Notes: generated by a model not told the origin, from the letters alone. 64,000 bases of DNA from Geofilum rhodophaeum (GCF_002210225.1 NZ_MWUJ01000002.1:248001-312000); one strand, 5' to 3'; shown: positions 25,943 to 34,868, counted from the stretch's first letter. Numbers and translations: made by a program.

Positions 25943-27918
25943 TGCTTTGGGCCTTCGTTCAGTGTAATGCTCTGCTCCACCAGGGGCAGGATGATGCGTA
26001 CCAGGGTGCCGTGGTCAAAGGGATTGACTTCCTTTTTGTCGATGAGCTCCAGTCCGACCTTTCCGCCTGAGTCGTTGCGTATTACATCCAGTCTTTCGCG
26101 GGTTATTTTCAAAGCCATGGATTCGTGGGCTTTGGCTTTTTCGCTCTTTTGTTGCATGGAGGTATGGATGCCCATGCCGTTGTCTTCTACCTCGATCACC
26201 AACTGATGGCCTATCCGCTTAAAGCGGATGTCCACCCGTCCCTTGTCGTGCAAATCCCGAATGCCATGCTCCACCGCATTTTCAACGAAGGGCTGCGTAA
26301 TCATCGGGGGAACCAAAACGGCATCCTGGGCCAGAACGGGGTCAATGTCAATTTGGTACATGAAGGGTTCCATAAAGCGCAATTGCTGTAATTCGAGGTA
26401 GTAGCCGAGTATTTCTTTTTCGTTGGCCAGGGAAATGTAGTCGTAGTGCGAGAGCTTGAGCACCTGACGCATGAGCTTGGCAAAGTCGGTCAAAAATTTG
26501 GTCGATTTTTCTACATCGTGCTCCAATACATAAACCTGAATGGCGCTGAGGGCGTTGAAAATGAAGTGGGGATTCATTTGCGAGCGCAAGAGCTTGTGTT
26601 GGTTTTTCAGGTTGTTGTATTTGCTGCGCAGACGGTGCTGAACCACCAGTAAGACCGCTACGATGACCAGGACCACCAGGGTAATAATGAAGACGATGAG
26701 AATGAGTCGCTGGCGACTCATTACGTTTTGCTGTTCCAGAGCCTCCTGATTCAACTGATCAATTTTATCGCGTTGGGCTTCGGCATCCAGCATGGCCTCC
26801 ATGGTGGTCAGATGGTACATGTTTTTCTCGTTGAGGATGCTGTCCTTGTATAGGGTCGCTGTTTTAAAAAACTCCAGAGAAGTCTGAAAACGCTTGGTTT
26901 GTTCGCAGAGGGTCGACAGCAGACGGGCCGATTCTTCGGCCTGGAAGCGACTGCCTATCTGCCGCGCAATGGCATAGGAATTTTCCAGATTTTCCTGGGC
27001 TTCTTTGTATTTGCCCATCAGTAGGTTGACTTCGCCCACCTTGCCCAGACTTATGGATATCTGCATCTGATCGCCCAGGCGGTTGTTGATTTGCAGGGAG
27101 CGTTGCAAATAGTCGTGGGCCAGTTCGAGCTCGTCCATTGCAATGTAGGCGGCGCCCATGCTGTTGAAGCAGATCGACTGTCCGGCACGACTGCCAATTT
27201 CGGTGTTGTAAGCCAGGGAGCGCTCAAAATAGAGCAGGGCATTTTCGGGCTGATCCAGTTTGAGCAGACACTCGCCAATATTGTGGTTGTTGATGGCCAG
27301 TCCCAGGGTGTTGCCCATAATTTTGGACAGTTCCAGGGAGCGTAAGAAGTATTCAATGGCGGTATGGTAGCGCCCCAGGTTATGGTTTACGTTGCCTATG
27401 CTGTTGATGGAAACACTGATGTTAAAGGTGTCTTTGATTTCTTCGGCCAGCCTGAGGGCTTTAAAGTGCATGTCCAGCGCCATGGCGTTGTCGTCGGTCC
27501 GCCGATACACCACCCCTATCTGGTTGTAGATATCGGCCAACATAGGTTGGTGATCGATGCTCTGGGCCAGTTTGAGCGCCCGGTGGTGGTATTTGAGGGC
27601 CTCTCCATAGAGGGAGCGGTTGCGGTAGCGCTTTCCTATGGTGTTGTAAATTTCTATTTCCTGGTAAATGAGGTTTCGGCGTCGGGCAATGTCCAGAGCT
27701 TCTTCTAAAAAGGCATCAAAAGGTTCGGCTTTACTTCCGGATTCGTTGAGGAAACTGGCCGAACGCTCGATCAGTTGATTCACGACCAGCGAGTCGGTGG
27801 TGACAGGGCCTGGAATCAGGGTTTCGCCTTCTTCAACAGCCTGCTTTTGCTGACAGGCAGAGAGTGCCAACAGCCAGGTGAGCGCCCAAAGGGGAAAAGT
27901 GCGTAAAAGTTTTCGCAT
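25939..27918 (-). CDS. TPR-containing LytS-type sensor histidine kinase
   Basis: About 659 residues from ATG 27918 (MRKLLRTFPLWALTWLLALSAC), a lipoprotein-like or signal-anchor start. Residues ~90-370 hold about seven TPR repeats (e.g. GEALKYHHRALKLAQSI, ADIYNQIGVVYRRTDDNAMALDMHFKAL). A coiled coil (KIDQLNQEALEQQN) leads to one transmembrane helix (LILIVFIITLVVLVIVAVLLVV), then a His_kinase domain with QMNPHFIFNALSAIQ and an HATPase (VENAVEHGI, VEDNGMGI). Such kinases usually pair with LytTR regulators, but none is near, so the partner is encoded elsewhere. The TPR sensor would lie in the periplasm. Confidence 0.9.
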   Translation of the reverse strand: MRKLLRTFPLWALTWLLALSACQQKQAVEEGETLIPGPVTTDSLVVNQLIERSASFLNESGSKAEPFDAFLEEALDIARRRNLIYQEIEIYNTIGKRYRNRSLYGEALKYHHRALKLAQSIDHQPMLADIYNQIGVVYRRTDDNAMALDMHFKALRLAEEIKDTFNISVSINSIGNVNHNLGRYHTAIEYFLRSLELSKIMGNTLGLAINNHNIGECLLKLDQPENALLYFERSLAYNTEIGSRAGQSICFNSMGAAYIAMDELELAHDYLQRSLQINNRLGDQMQISISLGKVGEVNLLMGKYKEAQENLENSYAIARQIGSRFQAEESARLLSTLCEQTKRFQTSLEFFKTATLYKDSILNEKNMYHLTTMEAMLDAEAQRDKIDQLNQEALEQQNVMSRQRLILIVFIITLVVLVIVAVLLVVQHRLRSKYNNLKNQHKLLRSQMNPHFIFNALSAIQVYVLEHDVEKSTKFLTDFAKLMRQVLKLSHYDYISLANEKEILGYYLELQQLRFMEPFMYQIDIDPVLAQDAVLVPPMITQPFVENAVEHGIRDLHDKGRVDIRFKRIGHQLVIEVEDNGMGIHTSMQQKSEKAKAHESMALKITRERLDVIRNDSGGKVGLELIDKKEVNPFDHGTLVRIILPLVEQSITLNEGPKH

Positions 27919-28001
27919 GGGCAATTGGTTTATAAAGCCGGACTAAAATACAAAAATTGGCTGTGATTCAACATAAGATCGAGTACAAATGCGAAATAAC
28001 T

Positions 28002-28009
28002 TATCTTTG
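28002..28009 (+). promoter_or_regulatory. Putative -7 element of dusB
   Basis: TATCTTTG matches TAnnTTTG and lies 31 bp before the GTG start at 28040. The -33 region is not recognisable. Confidence 0.45.
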
Positions 28010-28039
28010 TGACCTGTTACAAGAAAATATTGGGCTGAA

Positions 28040-29053
28040 GTGAAGTTTGGAAATATTGAGTTGCGCAAGGAGCCGCTGATGCTGGCGCCTATGGAGGATG
28101 TTTCGGACCAGGTGTTCCGGAGTCTGTGTAAGCGTTTTGGGGCAGACCTGCTCTATACGGAGTTTGTCTCGTCGGACGCGCTGATTCGTTCGGTGGAGAA
28201 GACGCGGGCCAAGCTGTTTTTTGAAGAAGAGGAGCGCCCCGTTGGTATTCAGCTCTATGGTCGTGAGGTGGACGCCCTGGTTGAGGCGGCGAAAATTGCG
28301 GAGGAGGCAGGTCCCGATTTCATCGACTTAAATTTTGGCTGTCCCGTAAAAAAAATTGCCATGAAGGGAGCGGGTTCGGGCATGCTGCGGGATGTGCCCC
28401 TCTTGCTGGAGATCACTGAAAAAGTGGTGAAGGCGGTAAAGCTGCCGGTTAGTGTAAAAACACGTCTGGGGTGGGATGAGGACAGTAAAATCATTAGCAC
28501 CCTGGCCGAGCAGTTGCAGGATGTGGGTATTCAGGCCCTGACCATTCACGGTCGTACCCGTTCGCAAATGTACACGGGGGAGGCCGACTGGAATTTGATC
28601 GGGGCGGTTAAAAACAATCCGCGCATGCATATTCCCATAATAGGAAACGGAGACGTTACTTCGCCCGAAAAAGCACGTTTGTACTTCGATCGTTATGGGG
28701 TAGACGGCATTATGATTGGTCGCGGCGCCATTGGCCGGCCCTGGATTTTTCGTGAAATCAGACATTTTTTGGATACGGGGGAGCTGCTTCCGCCACCACC
28801 CATCGAAACGCATGTGGACTTGGTTCGGGAGCAATTGCGGGCGACCATTGCATGGATTGGTGAGCGTCGGGGTATTTTGCACTCACGTCGGCATTTGGCC
28901 CTGACCTTTAAGGGCCTGCCCCGATTCAGGGAACTTAAAATCCAGATGTTGCGCAGCGAAAGTCAGGCCGAAATTGAGGCCTTGCTCGACCGTGTTGCAG
29001 CGGAGTATGCCGGCTTTACTGCTGCAGCTCCGCATAGTAGCGACGAACAATAA
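28040..29053 (+). CDS. dusB: tRNA-dihydrouridine synthase
   Basis: 337 residues from a GTG start (MKFGNIELRKEPLMLAPMEDVSD). An FMN TIM barrel with MLAPMEDVSD, the catalytic Cys in LNFGCPVKKI, TRLGWDEDS, LTIHGRTRSQMYTGEADW, IIGNGDVTSPEKA and IGRGAIGRPW, all as in DusB. It reduces uridines in the tRNA D-loop with NADPH. The last 38 bp overlap the 3' end of the convergent LolC/E-type permease gene, a long tail-to-tail overlap for two conserved genes. The extreme C-terminus (TAAAPHSSDEQ) is not conserved. Confidence 0.95.
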   Translation: MKFGNIELRKEPLMLAPMEDVSDQVFRSLCKRFGADLLYTEFVSSDALIRSVEKTRAKLFFEEEERPVGIQLYGREVDALVEAAKIAEEAGPDFIDLNFGCPVKKIAMKGAGSGMLRDVPLLLEITEKVVKAVKLPVSVKTRLGWDEDSKIISTLAEQLQDVGIQALTIHGRTRSQMYTGEADWNLIGAVKNNPRMHIPIIGNGDVTSPEKARLYFDRYGVDGIMIGRGAIGRPWIFREIRHFLDTGELLPPPPIETHVDLVREQLRATIAWIGERRGILHSRRHLALTFKGLPRFRELKIQMLRSESQAEIEALLDRVAAEYAGFTAAAPHSSDEQ

Positions 29054-30251
29054 CCCTTACAGGGTACCAGGCGGCGACAAAGCCGGTGAGCGAAACAGTG
29101 ACAAAAACCGTTAAGAGGTCCTGCCAGCGCAGTACCACCGGATAGGCCTCCACGATAAAGTTGCCCCCGCCCTGAAAGCGCACCAGTCCGTAAGTCTGCT
29201 GCAACCACAATAGGATACCCCCCAAAAGGAGTCCCCCCAGTGCCCCGGCCAGTGAAATGAGCCAGCCTTCGATTAAAAAGACTTGATGGATGAGGCGCCG
29301 CTGGGCGCCCATGCTGCGGAGCGTGGCAATGCTTTCGCGCTTCTCGAAGATGAGCATCGACAGGGTGCCAATCACATTAAATATGGCAATAAGCAGGATG
29401 AAGGAGAGAATCAGGTAGGCCATAAGGCGCTCTACCTTCATCATCTTAAAAAAAGTGGCGTGCTGTTCTTCCCGGTTACTTACCTTATAGTCGGGTCCCA
29501 ACAGACTGCTTAGGCGACTTTGCACGGCATCTATTTGGTTGGTTTGCGCTACTCCTATGCCCAGCCAGGATACGGTGCCCGGGGGGTAAGAAAAAGCTTC
29601 CCGGGCTTTGTCGATGTGCACCAGCGTATAGGTGGCGTCGTAGTCGATCTGGTTCACCTGAAAAATACCCGAGGGTTGCAGGTAGGAACTGCGGAAGGCC
29701 TGGTCGGGACGGGCAGGGTTGATGCGGCGTTCCCTTTCCGGAGTGTAGAGCAGCAAGGGGGTCACAAAATTCAGGCGCAGGCCCAGCTGGTCAGCCAGCA
29801 GATAGCCCACCACACCCTCTTCCAGTCCTTTGTCGCGCAGCCGAAACTCCCCGTCAATAATGATGGAGTCGATGCCCGAAATTTTGTTGAATTGCTCGTC
29901 CACCCCCAGGAGTCTGCCCGGCACTTGTCGCTTGCCAAAGCGAAAGAGGGTATGATCTTCGAGGGCCTGCCCGACTGCGCGTACGTCTTCGGTCTCCAAC
30001 AGCGCCTGGTAGGGGATGGAGTCGGTGTGGAAAACCTTGCCCTTTCGGGCTTCCACTTTCAGGTCGGGGTCGAACGAACCATATAGGTTGCCGATGAGAC
30101 TGTGCAGTCCGTTGAATACCGAGAGCACCACCAATAAGCCCAAAGCGCCCACCAACACCCCGGTCACCGAAATCCAGGAGATGATGTTGATGATGTTCTG
30201 GCTCTTTTTGGCAAAGAGGTAGCGAAGGGCGATGCGCAGGGCTATTTTCAT
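29016..30251 (-). CDS. FtsX-family ABC permease, LolC/LolE-type
   Basis: 411 residues. An N-terminal transmembrane helix (NIINIISWISVTGVLVGALGLLVVLSVFNGL), a periplasmic MacB-PCD-like domain (about 50-270, with DPDLKVEARKGK and GIDSIIIDGEF), and three C-terminal helices (YLILSFILLIAIFNVIGTLSMLI, LIEGWLISLAGALGGLLLGGILLWL, DLLTVFVTVSLTGFVAAWYPVR). This is the layout of lipoprotein-releasing permeases that extract lipoproteins from the inner membrane. The motif RSMGAQRRLIHQVFLIEGW is typical of the family. No LolD ATPase gene is adjacent. It is downstream of rbfA and the methyltransferase gene (12-bp gap) in what looks like one operon. Confidence 0.9.
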   Translation of the reverse strand: MKIALRIALRYLFAKKSQNIINIISWISVTGVLVGALGLLVVLSVFNGLHSLIGNLYGSFDPDLKVEARKGKVFHTDSIPYQALLETEDVRAVGQALEDHTLFRFGKRQVPGRLLGVDEQFNKISGIDSIIIDGEFRLRDKGLEEGVVGYLLADQLGLRLNFVTPLLLYTPERERRINPARPDQAFRSSYLQPSGIFQVNQIDYDATYTLVHIDKAREAFSYPPGTVSWLGIGVAQTNQIDAVQSRLSSLLGPDYKVSNREEQHATFFKMMKVERLMAYLILSFILLIAIFNVIGTLSMLIFEKRESIATLRSMGAQRRLIHQVFLIEGWLISLAGALGGLLLGGILLWLQQTYGLVRFQGGGNFIVEAYPVVLRWQDLLTVFVTVSLTGFVAAWYPVRVIVRRYYAELQQ

Positions 30252-30263
30252 CGGAAAGGCGAT

Positions 30264-31082
30264 TTAGCGCCGGGCTTTAACCAAAAGCCCGGTTCCGGTT
30301 GCATGGGTCTGACGAAGATCTGCGTAATTGAGGCAGTAGGCGATGGGCCAGGCCAAGAGGTAATAGAAGGGCAGTACTATAAAGAAAACTTTGCTGGCGT
30401 TGAGCATCAGAATGGGGAATTTCATGCTCAGTTTCCAGGCCAGACTGCCGGGGCGACCGTAAGTGTAGGCGACGTCCACTTTTGAGAAACCGGCGCGCAG
30501 CAATTTGTCGCGAATGTCGTCGCGGTTGTAGCCGTCGCGAACGTGCTCGTCAATGAAACCGGTGGTGCCTTCCTGGTGGTGGTGCTGGGTATCGGATCCG
30601 CCCTGGTCGGAGGGCGTCGAAATCAGTAGGAGTCCCCCGGGCTTCAGGGCCCGGCAGAGGTTTTGCATCACCTTCTCGTCGGCTTCGATGTGCTCCATCA
30701 CATCTACCGACAGCACCAGATCGTAGCGCTCCTCGTCGTGCAGCACCTCCAGTTCCTGCACCCTAAAATGTACCCGAGCAGCCAGTCCCGCCCGGGCAAA
30801 CCAGGCATTGCAGTCGGCCACTTGCTCCTTTTTTACATCTACTCCGGTTATTTGGAAGGCCTCGCCCATCTGGGCCAGGCGCCAGACGTACTGTCCAAAG
30901 CCTGAGCCGGCATCGAGTATGCGGGCATCGGCTGGAGCGCTGAGCCGCCATTGGCGCAGTTCGCGTCGCAGGTACCAGGAGCGCAGGAGCAGCAAATCAA
31001 GCAAACGATAAAAGAGGGCCCGAAGGAGGGGATGCAGGTTAAATACCTTGCCGAGAGAGCGTTTGATGGGATCGTATTGCAT
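30264..31082 (-). CDS. Class I SAM-dependent methyltransferase
   Basis: 272 residues. SAM motif I is ILDAGSGFGQYVWRL at about 55-70; motif II is LVLSVDVMEHIEADEKVMQNLCRALKPGGLLLISTP. The C-terminal part carries a hydrophobic stretch (MLNASKVFFIVLPFYYLLAWPIAYCLNYADL), so it may be associated with the membrane. Substrate unknown; the fold fits methyltransferases acting on small molecules, lipids or quinones. The gene lies between rbfA (4-bp gap) and the LolC/E-type permease, an arrangement that probably reflects co-transcription rather than shared function. Confidence 0.85.
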   Translation of the reverse strand: MQYDPIKRSLGKVFNLHPLLRALFYRLLDLLLLRSWYLRRELRQWRLSAPADARILDAGSGFGQYVWRLAQMGEAFQITGVDVKKEQVADCNAWFARAGLAARVHFRVQELEVLHDEERYDLVLSVDVMEHIEADEKVMQNLCRALKPGGLLLISTPSDQGGSDTQHHHQEGTTGFIDEHVRDGYNRDDIRDKLLRAGFSKVDVAYTYGRPGSLAWKLSMKFPILMLNASKVFFIVLPFYYLLAWPIAYCLNYADLRQTHATGTGLLVKARR

Positions 31083-31086
31083 GTGC

Positions 31087-31425
31087 TTAGTCCTTTAACA
31101 AGTCGTCCAAACGTTCGATGTAGTCGAGACTGTCGTCGATGAAGAACTGCAGCTCGGGGATGATGCGCATTTGTTTGCCTACGCGCTGACCCAGGAGAAA
31201 ACGCAGTTTGCTGTTGTGTGCACAAATGTTTTTGTACACTTCCTCCTTATTTTCGGTAGGGAAAATGCTGATGTAAATTTTGGCCATGCCCATATCGGGC
31301 GAAACCCTTGCTACCGTTACGCTCACCATGGTGCCCATGACCACGTCGCGTACTTCGCGCTGGAAAATCTCGCTCATTTCTTTCTGCAGAAGGCGGCCAA
31401 TCTTTTTTTGTCTGGTAGAATCCAT
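31087..31425 (-). CDS. rbfA: 30S ribosome-binding factor A
   Basis: 112 residues, the standard length. KKIGRLLQKEMSEIFQREVRD at the N-terminus, VTVARVSPDMGMAKIYISIFP with the KH-like fold, LRFLLGQRVGKQMRIIPELQFFIDDSLDYIERLDDLL at the C-terminus. It binds the 30S subunit and helps process the 5' end of 16S rRNA. It is the first gene of a minus-strand operon with the methyltransferase and LolC/E-type genes. A -7-like TAATTTTG (complement of 31449-31456) lies 24 bp upstream of the start. Confidence 0.95.
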   Translation of the reverse strand: MDSTRQKKIGRLLQKEMSEIFQREVRDVVMGTMVSVTVARVSPDMGMAKIYISIFPTENKEEVYKNICAHNSKLRFLLGQRVGKQMRIIPELQFFIDDSLDYIERLDDLLKD

Positions 31426-31499
31426 TGTTCGTGTACTTGTTAAGTGGTCAAAATTACGCTTTTTTCGGCGAGTTTCATAATGCCTGAATTTGGCGCTGA

Positions 31500-31551
31500 A
31501 ATATTTTTAGTACTTGGTGTTGCACAGTACTAAAAATATTACATATCTTTG
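31500..31551 (+). promoter_or_regulatory. Operator/promoter of the padR-pspC operon
   Basis: Perfect 15-bp inverted repeat: 31500-31514 (ending AGTACT) and 31526-31540 (starting AGTACT), spacer 11 bp. The -7 element TATCTTTG follows at 31544-31551, so the palindrome covers the -33 region. PadR regulators are known to bind palindromes in their own promoters; autorepression is the natural inference. Confidence 0.65.
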
Positions 31552-31610
31552 CAATGCCTGCTTAAGGGTTAAGTCAGGTAGCTTATATTATTTACTAAAG
31601 TGCCAAGAAC

Positions 31611-31940
31611 ATGAAACTTGAAAATGTGAAGGCTCAAATGCGCAAAGGCGTCTTGGAGTATTGCATCCTTTCCTTGCTGTCGAAAGCCGATGCCTACGCC
31701 TCCGACATCATTGCCGAGCTCAAGTCGGTTCAGATGATTGTGGTAGAGGGGACCTTGTATCCTTTGCTGACCAGGCTGAAGAACGACGAGCTGCTGAGTT
31801 ATCGCTGGGAGGAGTCGTCGCAGGGACCACCCCGCAAATATTATGCGCTGACCGACAAGGGCAGTGCTTTTCTGCAAGAGTTGGACCAGTCGTGGTCCCA
31901 ATTGGTTGTTTCCGTAGCAAAAATCAAACAAAAAAATTAG
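31611..31940 (+). CDS. PadR-family transcriptional regulator
   Basis: 109 residues, short subfamily. The winged-helix signature is clear: MRKGVLEYCILSLLSKADAYASDIIAELKS, VVEGTLYPLLTRLKNDELLSYRWEESSQGPPRKYYALTDKG. PadR proteins are repressors, often with small-molecule or stress-linked control. It lies 4 bp upstream of a PspC-domain gene and downstream of a perfect inverted repeat at its own promoter. PadR-PspC pairs are frequent in Bacteroidota, where they are thought to deal with envelope stress; the inducer is not known. Confidence 0.92.
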   Translation: MKLENVKAQMRKGVLEYCILSLLSKADAYASDIIAELKSVQMIVVEGTLYPLLTRLKNDELLSYRWEESSQGPPRKYYALTDKGSAFLQELDQSWSQLVVSVAKIKQKN

Positions 31941-31944
31941 AACG

Positions 31945-32559
31945 ATGAAAAAGACCATCAGTATACAGATAGCCGGCCGTGCCTTTTTTATTGAAGAGGA
32001 GGCTTATGAAACCCTCCAGGTTTACCAGCAGAAGCTGGAGAACTGGTTTAGAAAGCGCGAAAGCGGGGCCGAGATTATTGAGGACATAGAGGCGCGCATG
32101 TCTGAGCTTTTCGCTGCCCAGACTTCTGCGAATGGGGTGATTACCGCCGATAAAGTGCGTGAAGTGATTGAGACGATGGGCCAGCCCGAAGACTTCTCGG
32201 AGGCAGAGGAAGAGCAGGCAGGGGATCCCAAGGGCGCACAGGAGAACACAAGCTCTCAGCTGCCCTTGCGCATCCGAAAGCGTTTATTCCGCAACATCGA
32301 CGATAAGGTGTTTGGCGGGGTGTGCAGTGGCCTGGCAGCCTACCTGAATATGGATACGCTGTTGGTGCGCATAATTTTTGTGTTGTTGCCTTTTTTCAGT
32401 GTCGGGGTCGTTTTCCCCGTGTATCTCGTGCTCTGGCTGGTGGTTCCGGCTGCCCTTACCACTGCCCAGAAGCTCGAGATGCGGGGTGAAAATGTGACGG
32501 TTTCGAACATCGAACGCATGATTCGCGAACAGTACGAAAAAGTACGGTTAAAATTCTAG
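31945..32559 (+). CDS. PspC-domain membrane protein
   Basis: 204 residues. An N-terminal cytoplasmic region (KKTISIQIAGRAFFIEEEAYETLQVYQQKLENWFRKRE...ARMSELFAAQ) resembles the domain seen before PspC in Bacteroidota. The PspC domain starts at about 110: RLFRNIDDKVFGGVCSGLAAYLNMDTLLVRIIFVLLPFFSVGVVFPVYLVLWLVVP, with one or two membrane helices. PspC relatives take part in the phage-shock envelope response. Co-transcribed with padR (4-bp gap), whose product probably controls it. An acidic linker (EAEEEQAGDPKGAQEN) joins the two parts. Confidence 0.9.
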   Translation: MKKTISIQIAGRAFFIEEEAYETLQVYQQKLENWFRKRESGAEIIEDIEARMSELFAAQTSANGVITADKVREVIETMGQPEDFSEAEEEQAGDPKGAQENTSSQLPLRIRKRLFRNIDDKVFGGVCSGLAAYLNMDTLLVRIIFVLLPFFSVGVVFPVYLVLWLVVPAALTTAQKLEMRGENVTVSNIERMIREQYEKVRLKF

Positions 32560-32655
32560 GCTGCCTAGACCTCCTAGCTTTTGCTGCTTCCTACGCTTGA
32601 GCCATTGAATTCTATCCTTGGGGCAGCTTTTTCCCAGGCGGCGCCACCTTGCACT

Positions 32656-32663
32656 TAACTTTG
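32656..32663 (+). promoter_or_regulatory. -7 element of the metallophosphoesterase gene
   Basis: TAACTTTG matches TAnnTTTG, 25 bp before ATG 32688. It lies inside the longer open frame that starts at 32649 and so supports the shorter start. Confidence 0.5.
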
Positions 32664-32687
32664 CAGGTTATTTTGGCGCTTAGGCTT

Positions 32688-33500
32688 ATGCACATATTTA
32701 GGATACTTATGGGAATACTGTTGGCGGGCTTGTTGCTTTTTTCAGCGGGCTGCGACAATATCTTTGAGTACAGTCCCTACAAGGCCGGGGTGCGTGTGCC
32801 CTACAGCGACTTAAACCTGAAAGCTCTGAAGGTGCTGGAAGAACAGAGTAGGGAGGCGTTTGCCCCATTTTCCGTCGGTGTTTTCGGGGATACCCACACT
32901 TACTACGACGATTTTGAAGAGCAGGTGGCGCGGTTCAACAAGCAGGACAGTCTGGCCTTTATCGCTCACATGGGCGACCTTACGCTGAGTGGAATCTACC
33001 GCGAATTCATTTGGTATCGGAAAATCTCGTCCAAATTGAAGCATCCCTTGCTGACGCTGATCGGCAACCACGACTACTTGTCCAACGGCGAGTTCATGTA
33101 CGAGGAGATGTTTGGCCCCTCCAATTTCACCTTGGTCTACAACAACTGTCTGTTTGTCTTTATGGACGACATCATTTGGGAGAAGAATGTGCAGGATCCC
33201 GATTTTGCATGGCTCGAAAGTGTTTTGGAAGGGTCGGAACACTACAAGTATCGCTTTGTGCTGGCCCATATTCCGCCTTGGTCGGCACCTTTTTCAAAGG
33301 GCAATGAATATTATTACAATATGTTGATGGAAAAGTACGGGGTGGATTTGTCACTTCATGGGCATACCCACAGCTATACCTACGGACAGCCCTACGAAAA
33401 CGGACCGCCCTATTTTACTTCGTCGAGCAGCAAAAGACGCGAAATTTTTTATCTGGATGTAAAGGAAGATGGCTTTGAAATCAGGAAAGAGGATATTTAA
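32688..33500 (+). CDS. Calcineurin-like metallophosphoesterase lipoprotein
   Basis: 270 residues from ATG 32688 (MHIFRILMGILLAGLLLFSAGC), a clear lipoprotein signal. The five metal-binding blocks are present in order: VFGDTH, IAHMGDLTLSG, LIGNHDYLS, LAHIPPWS and LHGHTHSY. This is a dinuclear-metal phosphoesterase acting in the envelope; the substrate may be a phosphodiester, nucleotide or lipid and cannot be told from sequence. It overlaps the start of the next gene by 32 bp, which implies a shared transcript. Confidence 0.9.
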   Translation: MHIFRILMGILLAGLLLFSAGCDNIFEYSPYKAGVRVPYSDLNLKALKVLEEQSREAFAPFSVGVFGDTHTYYDDFEEQVARFNKQDSLAFIAHMGDLTLSGIYREFIWYRKISSKLKHPLLTLIGNHDYLSNGEFMYEEMFGPSNFTLVYNNCLFVFMDDIIWEKNVQDPDFAWLESVLEGSEHYKYRFVLAHIPPWSAPFSKGNEYYYNMLMEKYGVDLSLHGHTHSYTYGQPYENGPPYFTSSSSKRREIFYLDVKEDGFEIRKEDI

Positions 33501-34176
33501 GGAGTGGGTGGCCCGGTCCGGAAGCTGGGTCCTGCTGTTGGGCGGCTTGCTGCTGGCGCCTTCGGCCCGGGCCGAAGGCGGTCCTTCGGAGGCCACGCTG
33601 CAGGTCGATGAAAGCTTTCTGGCGCGTCCCATGCCCCTGGTTTTTCAGGAAGACACGGTGTTGTTTAAGTTTTCCTGGCTCAAGCCCCAACAGCTCAGGC
33701 TTCAGTATGCCGGACTCATTGGTTTTGCCTCAGTGGGGCTGGGCTATGAATTTACACCTCGTTACAGTGCTGCCCTTTACTACGGGGTGCTGTCCGACAC
33801 CTTTGGGGGCAGCTCTGTGCGGGTGCATACCGTGTCGATTAAAAGCAGCTGGCGACTTTTTCGGGAGGACCTGCTGGGACCGGTGGAGCCTCGGGCGGGT
33901 TTTTCGTTGAACTGGGGGAATACCAACAATACCTTTCGTCGACTGCCGGCCCATTATCCCGAAAAGTACTATTTCCAGAACAAGTTGCACCTGGCACCCT
34001 TTTGGGGCGCCGAGTGGGCGCTGCCTTTGCGAGAGGGAAAGTGGATCAAGGGCATAGGGCTGTATGCCGAAATGAGCACCCTCGATGCCTACGTGCTGGA
34101 GATGGTCAGGACCCGCTATGTGGGACTTCATGACATCTGGAACCTGGCACTGGGGATAACACTCTACCTGGACTAG
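33469..34176 (+). CDS. Predicted envelope protein, unknown function
   Basis: 235 residues. The N-terminus has basic residues then a hydrophobic stretch (SGSWVLLLGGLLLAPSARAEG), an acceptable signal peptide. The rest is rich in alternating strands and aromatic residues (RLQYAGLIGFASVGLGYEF, TVSIKSSWRLF, IWNLALGITLYLD), which suggests a small outer-membrane beta-barrel. No family recognised. The start overlaps the phosphoesterase 3' end by 32 bp, so it is probably translated from the same mRNA. Its end overlaps the response regulator stop by 4 bp, tail to tail. Confidence 0.6.
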   Translation: MALKSGKRIFKEWVARSGSWVLLLGGLLLAPSARAEGGPSEATLQVDESFLARPMPLVFQEDTVLFKFSWLKPQQLRLQYAGLIGFASVGLGYEFTPRYSAALYYGVLSDTFGGSSVRVHTVSIKSSWRLFREDLLGPVEPRAGFSLNWGNTNNTFRRLPAHYPEKYYFQNKLHLAPFWGAEWALPLREGKWIKGIGLYAEMSTLDAYVLEMVRTRYVGLHDIWNLALGITLYLD

Positions 34177-34868
34177 TCCTGCAGGATGTAGCCCACCTTG
34201 GGCACATTTTCAATCTTTACCGAGGGATCCTTGGCCAGTCGCTTGCGCAAACGGGTGATGAAGACATCCAGACTGCGACCATTAAAATAGTCGTCCTTGC
34301 CCCAATACTTTTGCAGCAGGTCACTGCGCTTGACCAATTTTCCTTTGTGGGCGCAGAGCATGCTCAGCACGTCGCACTCGCGGTAAGTCAGGCGGTCGTT
34401 GTTGCCGTTTAGCACCAAAGCCTGGTTGCGTACGTCAAAAAGGTAGCGCCCAATGGGATACTCTTCGGCCTGGGCTTCCTCATCGGTCTGGCTGTTGCCG
34501 ACCCGATTAAAAATGGCGTGGATGCGACAGAGCAATTCTTCTTCGTCAAAAGGCTTGGTGATGTAATCGTCGCCCCCCAGGTTAAAACCTTTCAGCTTGT
34601 CCTGCTTCATCGAGCGTGCGGTTAAAAAGACGATGGGTACCCGGGCATCTTCCTTGCGGATGCGTTCGGCCAGGGTAAAGCCGTCGATACCCGGAAGCAT
34701 GACATCTACAATGCAGAAATCGGCTTTTTGCTGTCTGAAGGCTTCCAGTCCCCGGTCGCCATCCACGCACAGGGCGACCTCAAAACCGTTGGCCGACAGA
34801 AATTCCCTGAGCAGGAAACCCATGTTGGGATCGTCTTCAATGACCAGTATTTTCTTTGTCTTGTCCAT
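34173..34868 (-). CDS. OmpR-family response regulator (RprY-like)
   Basis: 231 residues. Receiver (1-120): KILVIEDDPNMGFLLREFL, phospho-acceptor Asp in CIVDVMLPGIDG, Thr in IVFLTARS, Lys in ITKPFDEEEL. C-terminal winged helix (about 140-231): LTYRECDVLSMLCAHKGKLVKRSDLLQKYWGKDDYFNGRSLDVFITRLRKRL. The gene overlaps the sensor gene by 32 bp. Its resemblance to Bacteroides RprY and the gene order suggest an RprXY-type system. DNA-binding sites are likely the ATTAAC repeats upstream of the sensor gene at 36127-36183, as OmpR-type dimers bind direct repeats. Confidence 0.93.
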   Translation of the reverse strand: MDKTKKILVIEDDPNMGFLLREFLSANGFEVALCVDGDRGLEAFRQQKADFCIVDVMLPGIDGFTLAERIRKEDARVPIVFLTARSMKQDKLKGFNLGGDDYITKPFDEEELLCRIHAIFNRVGNSQTDEEAQAEEYPIGRYLFDVRNQALVLNGNNDRLTYRECDVLSMLCAHKGKLVKRSDLLQKYWGKDDYFNGRSLDVFITRLRKRLAKDPSVKIENVPKVGYILQD

